64,000 nt of DNA from Collybiopsis luxurians FD-317 M1 (GCA_000827265.1 KN834761.1:260556-324555), one strand, 5' to 3'. Counted from the first letter of the stretch, positions 46,490 to 57,945 are shown. Notes: generated by a model not told the origin, from the sequence alone. A program made the numbers and translations.

Positions 46490-47249
46490 GCGAATCGTTG
46501 GGAGGTTTACCGGCAATACGGTGGTGGATATGCTTGTCAAGTTTTTTCATTCTGTCATTGACATGCTAACCGAGCTCGGATCCTCTTCCCCCTCTTTCTT
46601 TGCTTTCTCTTTCTTTCGCTGTACATTTTGGGTAACGTGTGGATTCTTTTGTTCCGATTTCTTCTGCTATCTTCTCATGACCTCTACTTATGACCATGGC
46701 TCACGGACTCCACTGTACATATATACCTCGGGCATTGCATATTCACGAATCACGCTCATATTATCGCTGGCACGTACTACGAACGAGTAAACCATCATGA
46801 CCACATTTGTATATACATATACACACATTTGCATACTTTTACGAGCAAAAAAACGCTTACTTAGGCGAACATGCATAGCTATGATTCACATACGATGTTA
46901 AAATACAGCGCGCACTTGGTACGGCGGGTATGTGTCCTGATTTTGACATGGGGGAAAGGAAGAACAGGGCATCACCGCCAGAAGGGCATCACCGCTATAT
47001 ATTACTTTCACGGTAACTTCCTCTCGGAGAATCAGTCGCTTGATAGGGGAAGGATTGATGACATCAGATCTACCAAGGAGGGCGGCTAAGATCATCATAA
47101 CCTTGGAGAGATTGCGCAGAACTTCTCAATATTCCGAGTATTACCGGCTTGGGATTCGCTTGCATAGAAGTAGTTGCAAAGACAATGAGCCTCGATCATT
47201 TTGCTTCCCATCTAGTTTTTGCTACCAGAAGCAACGGCCGAATACTTCG
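46490..47249. other. Spacer duplicated at 52550-53075
   Basis: This stretch downstream of the DUF6699 gene is similar to 52550-53075. Shared words include ACATGCATAGCTATGATT near 46869 and 52743, and TTTTGCTTCCCATCTAG near 47201 and 53056. It marks one side of a segmental duplication. Confidence 0.65.
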
Positions 47250-47305
47250 CCCTTGAACTACTCGACATACGCAAACATCTCGTCCATCGTATCTAGACCT
47301 CCGAA
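47250..47305 (-). pseudogene. Relic of a DUF6593 3' exon
   Basis: The minus strand reads GLDTMDEMFAYVE, matching the DUF6593 end module (GQHMMDELF.TF.YIE), and aligns with the 3' exon of copy D at about 53140-53190. A deletion and stops follow, and no exon 1 or 2 is recognisable. It is a decayed remnant, placed downstream of the DUF6699 gene exactly as copy D is placed next to a DUF6699 relic. Confidence 0.6.
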
Positions 47306-48101
47306 ATGCGATCGACCGGGTCAGCCGGCTCCGCGAGAGCCGCACTTGCCTTGGTACTACCACCTGGTCTTTTTATTATCTTCTCTCGGTGAAAAGGCTT
47401 GATGGGGCGTATTGGGTGCCGATACCTGCGACTGAACGGTGAAAAACAGGAAATTACTGAGTTACGCATGTAGTACAGAGTCCAAGCATCGCCGAGCCTC
47501 AGGAACTTTATTCTGTTCATGAGAACTCAACATCGTCAAGTAGTAACCTCCCAAGCCCGCTTCTCATACTTGCAATACGGGCGGCGCGTTTCAAACATTG
47601 CCCATACTATGCCTGAGCGCTCTTCATGAATTCGCCGGAAACAATGCTGGCTCAGCCAAAGTTACTCGACATAGGAGCATCTAGTGCCTCTTTTTCAGGC
47701 TACGCAGGCACGAATCTAGCAAAAGCTTCCAAGGGAAGAGCCACTCGATCACAACTTGTTATCATGAACCCATTGAATTTCTTTAGCCTATCCTATTTTA
47801 TTTAAATGCCTCCTTGAATCCACGTCTGACCACTTTGGCGAGCACGGACTGTAGTTGCTCAGGTACGAGGTTACGCAGTAGAGCCCAGGCTCTGAAGAGA
47901 AATCTCATTCAAATTCGAGCTCAGACTAGCGCGTGCAGCGGACGTTCGGGAAAATACCCAAGAACTTCCAACTACAACTTTATAATGCCTTCGGGTTTTT
48001 CAAAGTTCCAGCTCACCTGCACGACGATACTTCTGGAGAAGCAGCGCAATCCGAACTACATCTCCTTTCGAACGAGACTCTGCAATAGGCATATCAAGGG
48101 G
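47306..48101. other. Intergenic, no gene recognised
   Basis: Short ORFs only. Confidence 0.5.
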
Positions 48102-48109
48102 TATAAATA
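48102..48109 (+). promoter_or_regulatory. TATA box of the cysteine-rich secreted protein gene
   Basis: TATAAATA lies 66 bases before the ATG at 48168 and is followed by a pyrimidine-rich leader. Confidence 0.5.
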
Positions 48110-48167
48110 TCTGTTTTTCTTTTCGTTACTTCTCAGCCATTATCCCTAGTAGCAGCTATCCATCGAG

Positions 48168-48611
48168 ATGAAATTGTACGTCGTCTTCATAGCCAACCTC
48201 GATCACCTCGTTCTGATTCTACATCCAGCACCATCACACTGACCGCATCCATCATCTCCATGCTCTCCATGAGCAGAAGTGCATTCGCCAAGTCTGAAGG
48301 CGTTGCATACGCCAGCAACAGCTGCACCGGGGTCAATACTGGTACCCTTAATTTTGGCGACGCCTTCTGCACCCCGATCACTGGGGGCCCCTGGGATAGT
48401 ATCGAGTTCTATACCGGTAATACTTGGACGTCAATTTGTTACCGCTCGTTTGACTTGATTCTTTGTAGACGGCGCTACGCAATGCTTCAACGCGTTTACC
48501 AATTCGGACTGCGATCCGTCCGGTTTCGTCGAGGTCTTCAAATTCCCTAGAGCTGGATGCTTCGGAGGTCTTGCAGGCGGCATCCATTCTTTTCAGAAGA
48601 AGGAGTGCTAA
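48168..48611 (+). CDS. Small cysteine-rich secreted protein, 112 residues
   Basis: Exons 48168-48175 (8 bases), 48229-48416 and 48469-48611 join in frame. The tiny first exon encodes MK plus part of F, and splicing creates a signal peptide (MKFTITLTASIISMLSMSRS) with cleavage near AFA. The mature part is about 90 residues with six cysteines (NSC, AFC, TQC, SDC, AGC, KEC), which would allow three disulfides, and many Gly, Thr and Phe. No known fold is recognised. Such proteins are often effectors, surface proteins or antimicrobial factors in basidiomycetes; that is inference. A gene finder that ignores very short exons would miss the correct start. Confidence 0.75.
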
Positions 48612-49200
48612 TTATACCGTTCATAAAGATTCAAGAGGAAAGCTCTGGGCAAATCGAATCTTTTCGTTTTGAAGCTGGTACCGTACGAAGAATAGGCTAT
48701 TATCTTGAATCAGAATTCGAGTGAAATATGTACTTTCGTATGACAGAGAACAGAATTTGATTTGCTTTGTAACTTGAGGCGCTGGTATTGTTCTTTATTT
48801 GATGTGGCAGAATAGCGCACAGGTATCATCAGTTCCATCCAACGGTCTCGCATTGCGATCAAGTCTTTGACACTTGCAATTCCCTAGTCTCTGTGCCACT
48901 ACTAGGCATCCGTCAGAAGCCTTCGAAGCTATACTTCGTAGTTGACAGTTCAAGATATGATCCCAAGAACATTTCGTTCATAATCCATAGAGGATGAGGT
49001 TGGATGATGCTTACTCCTATCCTATCTTTACTCAGCAATGGGCGTCTTACTCGCTCGATATGGTAGAATACATACTTAAAGAAGGATGAGCGCTTACTCA
49101 AATATCAATAAAGTCAAAACTATTGTCGGCCGCAAGTAATGAAGCCAATAATACGTAAAAAAGAGTACGTTGCTTAGGCTTAAATAGATAGACTGAAGCT
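48612..49200. other. Convergent spacer
   Basis: No gene is seen between the secreted-protein gene and the end of the minus-strand membrane-protein gene. Confidence 0.5.
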
Positions 49201-50955
49201 TCAACCCAAGATTGTTTTGCAAGTCTTTTGATCAAACCTCGCCGAAGCTATCATTCCTTTCCTTTCCACTACGGCTGGCCGAATTAGCCCCGGATAGTTC
49301 AACCATGTCAACGTCCACATCAGTATCGGTGGTCTGTGAACGTTCACTCCCTGGTGACGATCGGATGTGGTTTTCTGAGCCCCTTTAAATGACCACAAGC
49401 TATCTTCTGAGCGTTCGGTCAACAGCCTCACGCGATAAGAAATAGTCAGGGCATTGAATGTAATCCCAATGACAGGTACGACAGCATCAAGGAAGATATA
49501 CTGGACATCTATAGGGCAATTAGATTAAGAGGAAAAAAGCTAGTTATTGCCCAACTCACTCGTTCTGATCAAGAAGACTATCAGGAGAAGAAGTTCAATC
49601 AGCAGCTGAAGCGCCGCAGCCTCGATCATGGTCCGCATCAGCCAAGTCAACCATATTCCTCCAAAGCAAAAATTTCTTCGAGTCCCAGAATAGTCATAAG
49701 TAGGAAGGTTTAACTTTCGTTCTATTGGTCTGGATATACAGAATTTACCTTCGAAGATTGACTCCGACCGTGTTACGATAGTTGCGATAGATGGCATAGA
49801 TCATCAAACCTGTTGTAAGGATACTTTGAACGACAGCAATAGCATAGAATGTACGAATCCAGGCGTTAAGCTGTTCGATATCGTGAGGATTGCCTTCAAG
49901 AACTCCCCGTCTGTTAAATAAGACGTCTGTCCAATAGCCAAACACTATGTAAATTTATTCATAGTTTGGATAAAGGAGAAGTTTAGTGGCTGACAAACAA
50001 TGCATGTTGAATGGTCAATCTTACTTACCAGTGGTGAGAAAGCTGAGCTGATGGGCGGATGTTAATTGCTCACTGCAGCAGCACCTCCTAATATTTCCTG
50101 AGCGGAATATAGAGTCTCTAAAAATCCAATGATTCAGTTCAGCCCGCTGCAGAAAGATACCGTTATTATCACCATAGAAAATTGCATACCAATGAGCAAG
50201 ATTACCCAAATATCCCGCTGGCCCGCCCTCTGGATTTGTACCATTGAATACATAGGCTGCGACAAGACGGTAGCAACCTAGAGAAGCGTGAATCGTAGCA
50301 ATCAAGAACATAGCACCCGAAACTCCAAGCAGGATTTTGGACGGGCCGTCGTGGGATCTACTGGCTGTCAAGTACAGAACATGAGATGGGCTAAAACTCA
50401 TGCATGAAACGAGCATTGGAAGAATCTACGTACCTTCTCCAAATGCAAAGTATAAGGTAACGCAGAAAATGCAAAAGAGAAATCCTAGAGATAGCAAGTA
50501 ATAAGTAACCAAAGTGATCAAAGGGGCCAATAACAATTAGCATATGCATAGAAGGAAAAAAGTTCATTCGCTTGGTCCCCGCCTGGTTATCCGACTAAAC
50601 GTTATTGTCTCTATGACTGCCACAGGAGGAGATAAGAGTTTTAAACGGACGGACGGCGTCGTTGCTGTAGATGTCCCCCAGTTAATGAACTGTAATGTCG
50701 AAACAACTGCAGGGAACACCATACAACAGCAAAGTTTTCCGCGATCTTAACCAGAAAGGAACAGGATAGGTGTGGGAAAAATTCAGTAATAAGGCTTCTC
50801 ACCGTGTGCGACGGCCTGGAGAAAGCCAAACCGGAGTAAATTGCAAAGTTGATTAGCACAGAGGTCTGGGAGCTGACTAAAAAGGAAACTGAACAAACCT
50901 CGACCCAGCCGGCAATGATGAAAAGGGCATTGTAATCAATATCTATGCCACTCAT
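49201..50955 (-). CDS. Multi-pass membrane protein of a GPCR-like agaricomycete family
   Basis: Nine exons (50955-50899, 50815-50803, 50484-50434, 50364-50173, 50117-50074, 50047-50029, 49944-49749, 49675-49560, 49508-49201) join in frame to 331 residues. Hydrophobic segments: FLFCIFCVTLYFAF, ILLGVSGAMFLIATIHASLG, FYAIAVVQSILTTGLMIYAI, ALQLLIELLLLIVFLI and YIFLDAVVPVIGITFN. The layout matches a large agaricomycete family of seven-span proteins with a cytosolic tail. The segment after SAQEILGGAAA, where relatives have YR..VVWG and a fourth span, is missing: the model jumps across a 26-base interval to a 19-base exon. Either an exon has been deleted or the gene is decaying. Intron 2 (about 318 bases) is unusually long and holds a dispersed repeat. 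Function unknown. Confidence 0.6.
50606..50680. repeat. Dispersed repeat, copy 2, inside an intron
   Basis: Closely similar to 36092-36166, in the same orientation. It sits in intron 2 of the membrane-protein gene and explains that intron's unusual length. Confidence 0.6.
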
Positions 50956-52390
50956 GCTTCAAACGTGTATTGGCTGGGAGTGGGGCAATGGAGGAATTTA
51001 ACTCCCAAGACGATTAAGTTCTTGTTTTTGTACTCTGGCCAAAGCATTGCCTCATGCTATATATCGTTGTGTGCATATTGAGGAGAGGGGAAATATAGCC
51101 GGATTGAGAGTACATCTGACAAGCCTTGCATCCATCTAGCAATGTTCATCATTGAGAAATGAAGGAGTGTTTCCAGAATATGATTGCCCTCACCTCGAGG
51201 AAAGGGAGCTGGGAATACTCATCCCATATACTGTTCCGTACAGGATTTTCCTGATAGCATACGTCTTCGATTTATACACAAAGCCCCGACTGTCATAGCC
51301 TCGAAACCGACGAAGAATGTCCAAGCAATGCGTAGAGCTCAGCCTCCCCCTTAATTTGTATATGTTTTACATTCAATGCGTTCCAGAGACTATTGATATT
51401 TTCGACCCACGGCTCATATAGCATCCCCATCATGATGCCCCCCGCAGAGTTCAGGCACCGGAGTTTTGGGATCCAAAATCTAAGCATGAATGAACTGTCA
51501 CTGTATCTTATCTGCGATGCAGTTGCCGAGGTGTCCGCGCCGATCTGGATGAGAAAGGTTATGGAATTATACTAGTGAGGTTCAATTCCTAAATGACTAG
51601 TTTACCCGAGGTGATCTTAATTCCATGTGTATCTCGTCCAGAAGTAAACCTCACCAAACAAATGTACTAGTTTGTGATGAGTGCGATATCTATACTGTAT
51701 AAATGTCCAGAAAAAATCATCGCAATGTACCAGGTATTTTCTCTCTCTACTGTCATCGGGACATTTGATCGAAGACGACCTCTAACATCCATTTCAATGA
51801 TTATCAATGACTCGGTGTTCAACATCACAGGAGATAGCATTTCATACGGTTCTAAAGCCCGCTATTCCGATCACAGCCTACTCGTGTGCTGGGTTTGAAT
51901 CGTATTCTCATTGTTCCTGAACCTGCATTTTTCTGTGAAAAAATACATACATGAGGAATGCACTAGGTCGGGTTCTCAGACGTCTGACCAATTAGGGATC
52001 GCCGAACCAAGACCTTTCATTTATACCTGGAACGAAAAGCCTGCTTTTGCATTTTGATTGAGAAGAGATCGAGCATCCCTCAGACATTATCGACGAGTAG
52101 TTGCTCCAGTCAGTAGGTTGTTTATATCCAAGACTTCTCATCGTGGATATCAATGATCAGAGTCAGGAAGCCATAGTCGTGATTACCGACGATCGACTGG
52201 GCTCTGTCCTCTGCGAGGGACATTCACTGGCTGCGGCCTTGGATACTTGATTTTCAATTTCAGACCTGAATACCAGACTAGAAGGACACGATCGATCACA
52301 GAAGTAAAGATGCACATGTGTACAAGAGAGTAGAGTACATTATGGTAAAAATGGGCGTTCGGCCACTATTCCTACCCTTAGGTTCTTGCT
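50956..52390. other. Gene-poor stretch
   Basis: The minus-strand ORF 51293-51487 has an LRR-like flavour but no F-box or exons to support it. Nothing else is recognised. Confidence 0.45.
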
Positions 52391-52550
52391 TTCACATCTG
52401 TCTCGTCAACCCGAACGTCGACGAACACTACACATATGCTCCTTGCACCATTCTTTCTAACTGTGTCTATACTTATATGGTTTTTGCGTATCTCTATTCA
52501 GTATGATGCCAGAAATAGTAGGTGATTGTTATTTGGAAGATCTTGAGCGA
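52391..52550 (+). pseudogene. Relic of the DUF6699 gene's 3' part
   Basis: 52391-52455 matches 45865-45930 of the DUF6699 gene (CGTCAACCC, ACGTCGACGAACACT, TCCTTGCACCATTC versus TCCTCTCCTCGC). 52532-52550 (TTGGAAGATCTTGAGCGAA) matches the end of its coding region. About 540 bases between these points are missing, so no DUF6699 domain remains. Confidence 0.65.
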
Positions 52551-53073
52551 AGTTGAGAGGATTTCAAGCTTGGTTTTTTGCTTGATACGATTTGGAGATG
52601 CTTGTAAAAAACTTTCCGTTGCTGGCATGCTATCCCAGCTCAGATTCTCTCTTAGTTCTCTTTGCTTCGTCACTTCGTAGTATTGTGTGGGATCTATTTT
52701 CGCTCTCTTCTGCTATCCATTCATGATCTCTACTTAGGAGCACATGCATAGCTATGATTTACGTACGATGTCAAGCTCGAATACAGGCCAATTGGTTCTG
52801 CAGGCATGTATAGTGATATTGATACCAGAGGAAATAGGTTGAACAAAGCACCACCGTCCAGCGTTAGATTTTGAATTTAAGTACTGTCACGAAGGTTTTC
52901 CTCAAACTTTCGTTGGACGATAATGGAGATGTGACAGATCTACGAAGAAGGGCGAATAATATAATAATAACCTCGGAGAGATTAAACAAAACTTATAAAG
53001 TACTGGGAAAATCGTTTGCAGTGGTGAAGACAATAAAACAGCCCTTAAGCACCGTTTTGCTTCCCATCTAGCT
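52551..53073. other. Spacer duplicated from 46490-47249
   Basis: It shares several blocks with the spacer downstream of the intact DUF6699 gene (ACATGCATAGCTATGATT, TCGGAGAGATT, GCTTCCCATCTAG). Confidence 0.6.
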
Positions 53074-53986
53074 TTAGCTAGCAGCAATAGCCGCCGACGT
53101 TGAAGACGTCTCCCTGACCCTCCGGAGCTGCTCTACATACATAAACGTTACAAATATCTCGTCCAACATATGTAGACCTTCGGGAAATATTTCCAAGAAC
53201 GGTTTGTCCTTCGAGAAGGCCTTTGCGTGATACTTTGCAACGGGTGTCTTACCCGTGTCGTTTATGGACAACTGAGTAGGAAGGGGGAAGAGGGGGCAAG
53301 TTGAATGAAGATAATACCATCAATCTCGAGATTCGCCTTAAGCGCACTGGAGTCAAGACTCAAACTCACCTCGCAATATGTACTCCTAAGACGCCACTTG
53401 TATTCCTTTCCATCTTCGCCTGTAAATACACGATGTCTAGAAAAGCATAGAAGAGCATTAGCATTCGCATTGATTGGATTAGGCCCGTAGCACAAAAACA
53501 AACTCACCGACCCCACCAGCCCCATCCCTCCTTCCTGAACATATCCGATGCTAGAACTTCTTGGCCGCTATATCGACCGTTTGCAAAGCGAATTCTTGGA
53601 CTTCGGATTATCCTCCAATCAATCTGGGCAGTGTACTCAAAATTCTGAGATGAAGAATCAGCTCCCGCTTCTCCAATGTCGGCGTGCGGGTTGGTTTCTC
53701 GCGGCTGTTCCTCTGAGTCATGAATGCTTAGACTCCTGCGTCGACTGCCAGAATCTAAGGACGCCACATCATCATCATCTCCGGCTTGAGATGGATGTGA
53801 AGCCGAAGGAGGAGACGGGGAGACGGTCGGTTGGTAATCCAACGCTTTGGAAATCGTGGTCGTTCCGCGGAGAGCAAAGGGGGTATGGACTTTGTAAACC
53901 GCTTTGCCATGGTCGTCGCAGTAAGTGTTGTTTAGGAAATCATCGTAGCTCCGGTACCGATGTTGTTGGTGCAGTTTGAGTGACAT
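53074..53986 (-). CDS. DUF6593 protein, copy D
   Basis: Exons 53986-53508, 53436-53370 (67 bases) and 53271-53074 join in frame to 247 residues. Motifs: MSLKLHQQH, FLNNTYCDDHG, VYKVHTPF, RGTTTISKAL, TAQIDWRIIRSPRIRFANG, GQEVLASDMFRKEGWGWWG, FTGEDGKEYKWRLRSTYCE, KTPVAKYH, FLEIFPEGLHMLDEIFVTF. It belongs to a second subfamily (NNTYCDE type) with a Ser/Asp-rich insert (SQAGDDDDVASLDSGSRRR) before the AQIDW strand. The open frame runs upstream to 54055, but the ATG at 53986 matches copies E and F. A DUF6699 relic lies just downstream. Confidence 0.85.
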
Positions 53987-54300
53987 TTTATGGTACGATG
54001 AGAGTGAGACAAAGGGTGAGGAGTCGTGGTGGAGTATCCTGATGTCAAGGTCCACGGTTAGTTTTTATCCACAGATTCTGTCAGACCGCTCGACAGCTTT
54101 TGAAAAAAATCTTAGCCGGGGCTGTGAAATTTCTGAGCGGCGCGTCGATATCGGTATCGGTGATGATGGAAGAAAGCTAACTCAATATATTACAGAGCAA
54201 ATCGAAGTAATATAACAAAGCTGTAGAATACATCAAGAGTGAATACCTGGTGGATATGTACATCCTGCGAAGCTCCACGCACAAAGTTCCGTCTACATTC
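53987..54300. other. Spacer between copies D and E
   Basis: No gene is seen. The left edge of the tandem duplication unit begins at about 54301. Confidence 0.4.
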
Positions 54301-54497
54301 AAGTACAGAAATTTGTATTCTCAGCTCCAATGGTAGATAAATGATTAAGCCGCCAACGCCAAGATCGCATGCCCCTACACACATTTGCACTAAGAGGAAT
54401 TAGCCACAAAGTAACCTATGGCGGGATTCCTCTGTTATTACGCCAAGATTTGCGGGCTTCCATCCTATGCAAGGACAAGTAGGCCCAGCATCACTAT

Positions 54498-55406
54498 TCA
54501 ATGCCTTGCAGACCTCTCCTTGACCTTTCTCAGGCGCTCAATATACGTGAAGGTTACAAATAGCTCGTCCATCATATCTTGACCTTCGGGAAAGATTTCC
54601 AAATACGGCTTCCGCCTGGAGAGTATTTCTGGGTGATATGTGGCAACAGGGGTATTATTAGCGTCCTTCAACGTCAGCTGGGACAAAGGAGAAGTCAAGT
54701 GAAAACGATGAGTGAGGGTCAAACTTAGGCAACGATACTCACCTCACAATAGGTATTACGCAGTCGCCATTTGTACTCTTTTCCATCTTCGCCTGTAAAT
54801 ACTCGGTGTCTACAGGTTTACCCGATTCAAAGGGGTCAGTTAGCGATAACCAGCATAGGCGACAGCTAAAAAACGACAGTCTCACCTGCCCAACCAGCCC
54901 CATCCCTCTTTCCTAAACAACTCCGACACTAAGACTTCTTTTCCGCTAAATCGACCCTTCGAAAAGCGTATCTTTGAGCTCCGAAAGACCCTCCAGTCGA
55001 TTTGGGCGATGTACTCAAAATTGAAGCTGCTCTGGTCCCGACTGCTGAGGCGCTGCGGAGAAGCTGTGACAAGACCTTCATCGTCGGTGGTGACTCCCTC
55101 TGTCTCATGAACGCTGACACTCCGGCGTTGACTGCCAGAAGCCAAGGACGCCACATCATCTTCGTTATCAGCTAACGGTGGTTGGGATTTTCGAAATGGA
55201 TTCGAATGGAGATGATCATCTGATATTCGATTTCTGGGCGCAGGAAGGGACTCGGTGTGCAGAGCCCTAGAAATCGTCGTCGTCCGATGCTTGAGGAAAA
55301 TCATGGGCGTGTGGACTGTATAGAACACCTTATTGTTTTCATCGCAATAAGTGTTGTTCAGGACATTATCATATCTTCGGTGCTGTTGGTACAGTTTGAG
55401 TGACAT
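54498..55406 (-). CDS. DUF6593 protein, copy E
   Basis: Exons 55406-54886, 54809-54743 (67 bases) and 54677-54498 join in frame to 255 residues. Motifs: MSLKLYQQHRRYDNVLNNTY, CDENNK, VHTPM, RTTTISRAL, NEDDVASLASGSQRR, FEYIAQIDWRVFRSSKIRF, GKEVLVSELFRKEGWGWLG, FTGEDGKEYKWRLRNTYCE, NNTPVATYH, YLEIFPEGQDMMDELFVTF. It is a very close paralogue of copy F, differing by scattered substitutions and small in-frame length changes, so both look functional. The acidic/Ser insert between RTTTI and AQIDW is typical of this subfamily here. Confidence 0.85.
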
Positions 55407-56111
55407 TTTGGTTGGGAGAAAAGGTTGAAAGTCGTGTCTCTCGATATTGACAAAACTCGAACGTTAAAGTATCATGCTGGCGTGTCAATGGTTAACACCT
55501 TTGCAGCGCGAAACTGGAACGAAGCTGTTGCATTGATTAAGGCTGTAAAGTGTCAAGTTCACATACCTATCCGCCTCCCTCGTTGCTAAAAATCAATCCA
55601 GATCGATATCCAGAACCGGTGGTGGGTGGTAGTCGCAAGGTGGTCGCGTGGTGGTCCGAAAAAAAGGGATCTTAGACGCTTAGTTAGACGCCGTGACCAA
55701 CTGAAGTCCTCGGCTCACCAAGTTGCATAGAACCAAATATCCAGCTCGGACGAAGAAGGTAATTGATCAGTTAAATTACTAGTGACTTAGAAATCGGGAT
55801 CTGACATCTTCGGTCCTCACCTGCAGATCATATATACAAAAAGAGCCAAGTATTCGAAGATATTCGAACACATCGCAATCAGCAACGGCCGCATGTGCGC
55901 TGAAACACTTTGGAATTACCAATTGTATAGTCGTACGAAGATTGAGTGAGATCATATCTAATTTGCACTTGTGATACACATCGTTCGCACATAATCAAGC
56001 TTGTACAGATAAGGAACCTTCTAGATCCTTAAAGCCGTGAATAACTTATTCATTAGTCCTAAAGCGCCATGAAGTGCCACTGTTGCTCTCTCTCTCACAT
56101 CAAGTTATATA

Positions 56112-56156
56112 TCTAGCTCATTGCAAATCTAGAGTTCGCTCTTAACCTAGGCCCGT
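56112..56156 (-). pseudogene. Duplicated tail of the MFS transporter gene
   Basis: The minus strand around 56112-56156 matches the last exon of the MFS gene at 57946-58006 (GGCCTAGGTT, GAGCGAACTCTAGATTTGC). The rest of the transporter is absent. It marks the right edge of duplication unit 1. Confidence 0.75.
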
Positions 56157-56349
56157 TCCATTTGTAGAAATACGAATAAAAGTACAGAAATTTGAAACCC
56201 CAGTATAAACCAAATAGTAAATGAATAACCCGCCAAAGCCAAGATCGCATGTCTCTACACACATTTGCACTAAGAGGAATCAGCGGCAAAGTAACCTATC
56301 GCGGGATTCCTCTGTCGTTACGTCAAGATTGTAGGCCCAACCTCACTGC

Positions 56350-57278
56350 TCAATTCTTCGCAGACCTCTCCTTGACCTTCCTCAGATGCTCGATATACGT
56401 GAAGGTTGCAAATAGCTCGTCCATCATATGTTGACCCTCGGGGAAGATTTCCAAATACGGCTTCCGCCTGGAGAATAATTCTGGGTGATATGTGGCGACA
56501 GGGGTATTATTAGCATCCTTCAATGTCAGCTGGAACGAAGGAGGGTCGAGTGAAAACGATGAGTGAGGGCCAAGCTTAGGCAATAATACTCACCTCACAA
56601 TGGGTATTACGCAGTCGCCACTTGTACTCTTTCCCATCTTCACCTCTAAACACCCGGTGTCTACATGTTCAGCCGATTAAAAGGTGTCAGTTAGCGATAA
56701 TCGGTATAGGCGACAGATAAAAAACAGCAGCCTCACCGACCCAACCAGCCCCATCCCTCTTTCCTAAACAACTCCGACACTAAGACTTCTTGTCCGCTAA
56801 ATCGACCTTTCGAAAAGCGTATCTTTGAGCTCCGAAAGACCCTCCAGTCGATTTGAGCGATGTACTCAAAATTGGAGTTGCTGTGGTCCCGACTACTAAG
56901 GCGCCGCGGAGAAGTTGCAGCTGTGACAAGACCCGGAGTCGGGAACCCTTCATCGTCGGTGGTGATACCCTCAGTCTCATGAACGCTGAAATTCCGGCGT
57001 TGACTGCCAGAAGCCAAGGACGCCACATTATCTTCGTCATCAACTAACGGCGGTTGGGATTCACGAAATAGATTCGAATCAGGATAATCATCTGATATTC
57101 GATTTTTGGGCGCAGGAAGGGACTCGGTATACAAAGCCCTGGAAATCGTCGTCGTCCAATGCTTGAGGAAAGCCATGGGTGTGTGGACTGTATAGATCAC
57201 CTTATCGTTTTCATCACAGTAAGTGTTGTTCAGGACGTTATCATAACTTCGGTGCTGTTGGTATAGTTTGAGTGACAT
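56350..57278 (-). CDS. DUF6593 protein, copy F
   Basis: Exons 57278-56737, 56660-56594 (67 bases) and 56529-56350 join in frame to 262 residues. Motifs: MSLKLYQQHRSYDNVLNNTY, CDENDK, VHTPM, TTTISRAL, DEDNVASLASGSQRR, FEYIAQIDWRVFRSSKIRF, GQEVLVSELFRKEGWGWLG, FRGEDGKEYKWRLRNTHCE, NNTPVATYH, YLEIFPEGQHMMDELFATF. The frame is open upstream to 57365, but the ATG at 57278 corresponds to that of copy E. As the copy still next to the complete MFS gene, it is the likely parent of copy E. Confidence 0.85.
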
Positions 57279-57945
57279 TTTGGTTGGGAGAAAAGGTTGA
57301 AAGCCGTGGGTTGTCTTTCGATATTGACAAATCTGAAACATTAAAGTATCATGCTGGCGTATCAATGGTTAACACCTTTGTGGCGCGAAACTGGAATGAA
57401 GCTGTTGCGCTAATCAAGGCTGTAAAATGTTAAGGAAAACACCTCCACATACCTATCTGCCGCTCTCGATACTAAAAATTGATTAGGTCGATATCCAGAA
57501 CCGGTGGTGGTTGGGTGTGGTGGTGCGGAAAAAGAAGGGTTATAGGCACTCATGATCAGTCAGAACGTAATATAATACTAAACGGTAATATGCAGCTCCC
57601 GTCCAAGACAAGTACAGTAACTGAGTAAACCTACTAATAACCTAGAAATTAAAACCTGACATCTTCTGTCCCCACCTGCAGATTATATACATCAAAGAGA
57701 TAAATTTAAACACATCGCAACCTTCAACAGCTGCATGTACACTAGTAAATTGTTAATTGTATAGTCGTACGAAAATTGCGCATTCTATTCTCGAATTCAT
57801 ATCTAGTTTGCACTCGTAATACACATCGTTCGCACGTAATTAAGCTCGTACAGACAAGGAACCTTCCAGATCCTCAAAGCCGTGAATAACTTATTCATAA
57901 GTCCTAAACCGCTAAGCAGTGCCGCTGTTGCTCTTTCACATACAT
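57279..57945. other. Spacer between copy F and the MFS gene
   Basis: This is upstream DNA of copy F, duplicated at about 55410-56110. No separate gene. Confidence 0.5.

Larger units (their letters stand above)
54301..56165. repeat. Tandem duplication, unit 1 (DUF6593 copy E plus MFS tail)
   Basis: 54301-56165 is similar along its length to about 56180-58010, offset by 1.83-1.88 kb. Shared landmarks are AAGTACAGAAATTTG at the left edge, the whole DUF6593 gene, ACACATCGTTCGCAC in the upstream DNA, and the last exon of the MFS gene at the right edge. The two units are directly adjacent. Confidence 0.85.

Noticed and set aside
51293..51487. LRR-like fragment of an F-box protein
   Set aside because: Only 64 residues without an F-box, repeats or flanking exons; the resemblance is too weak.
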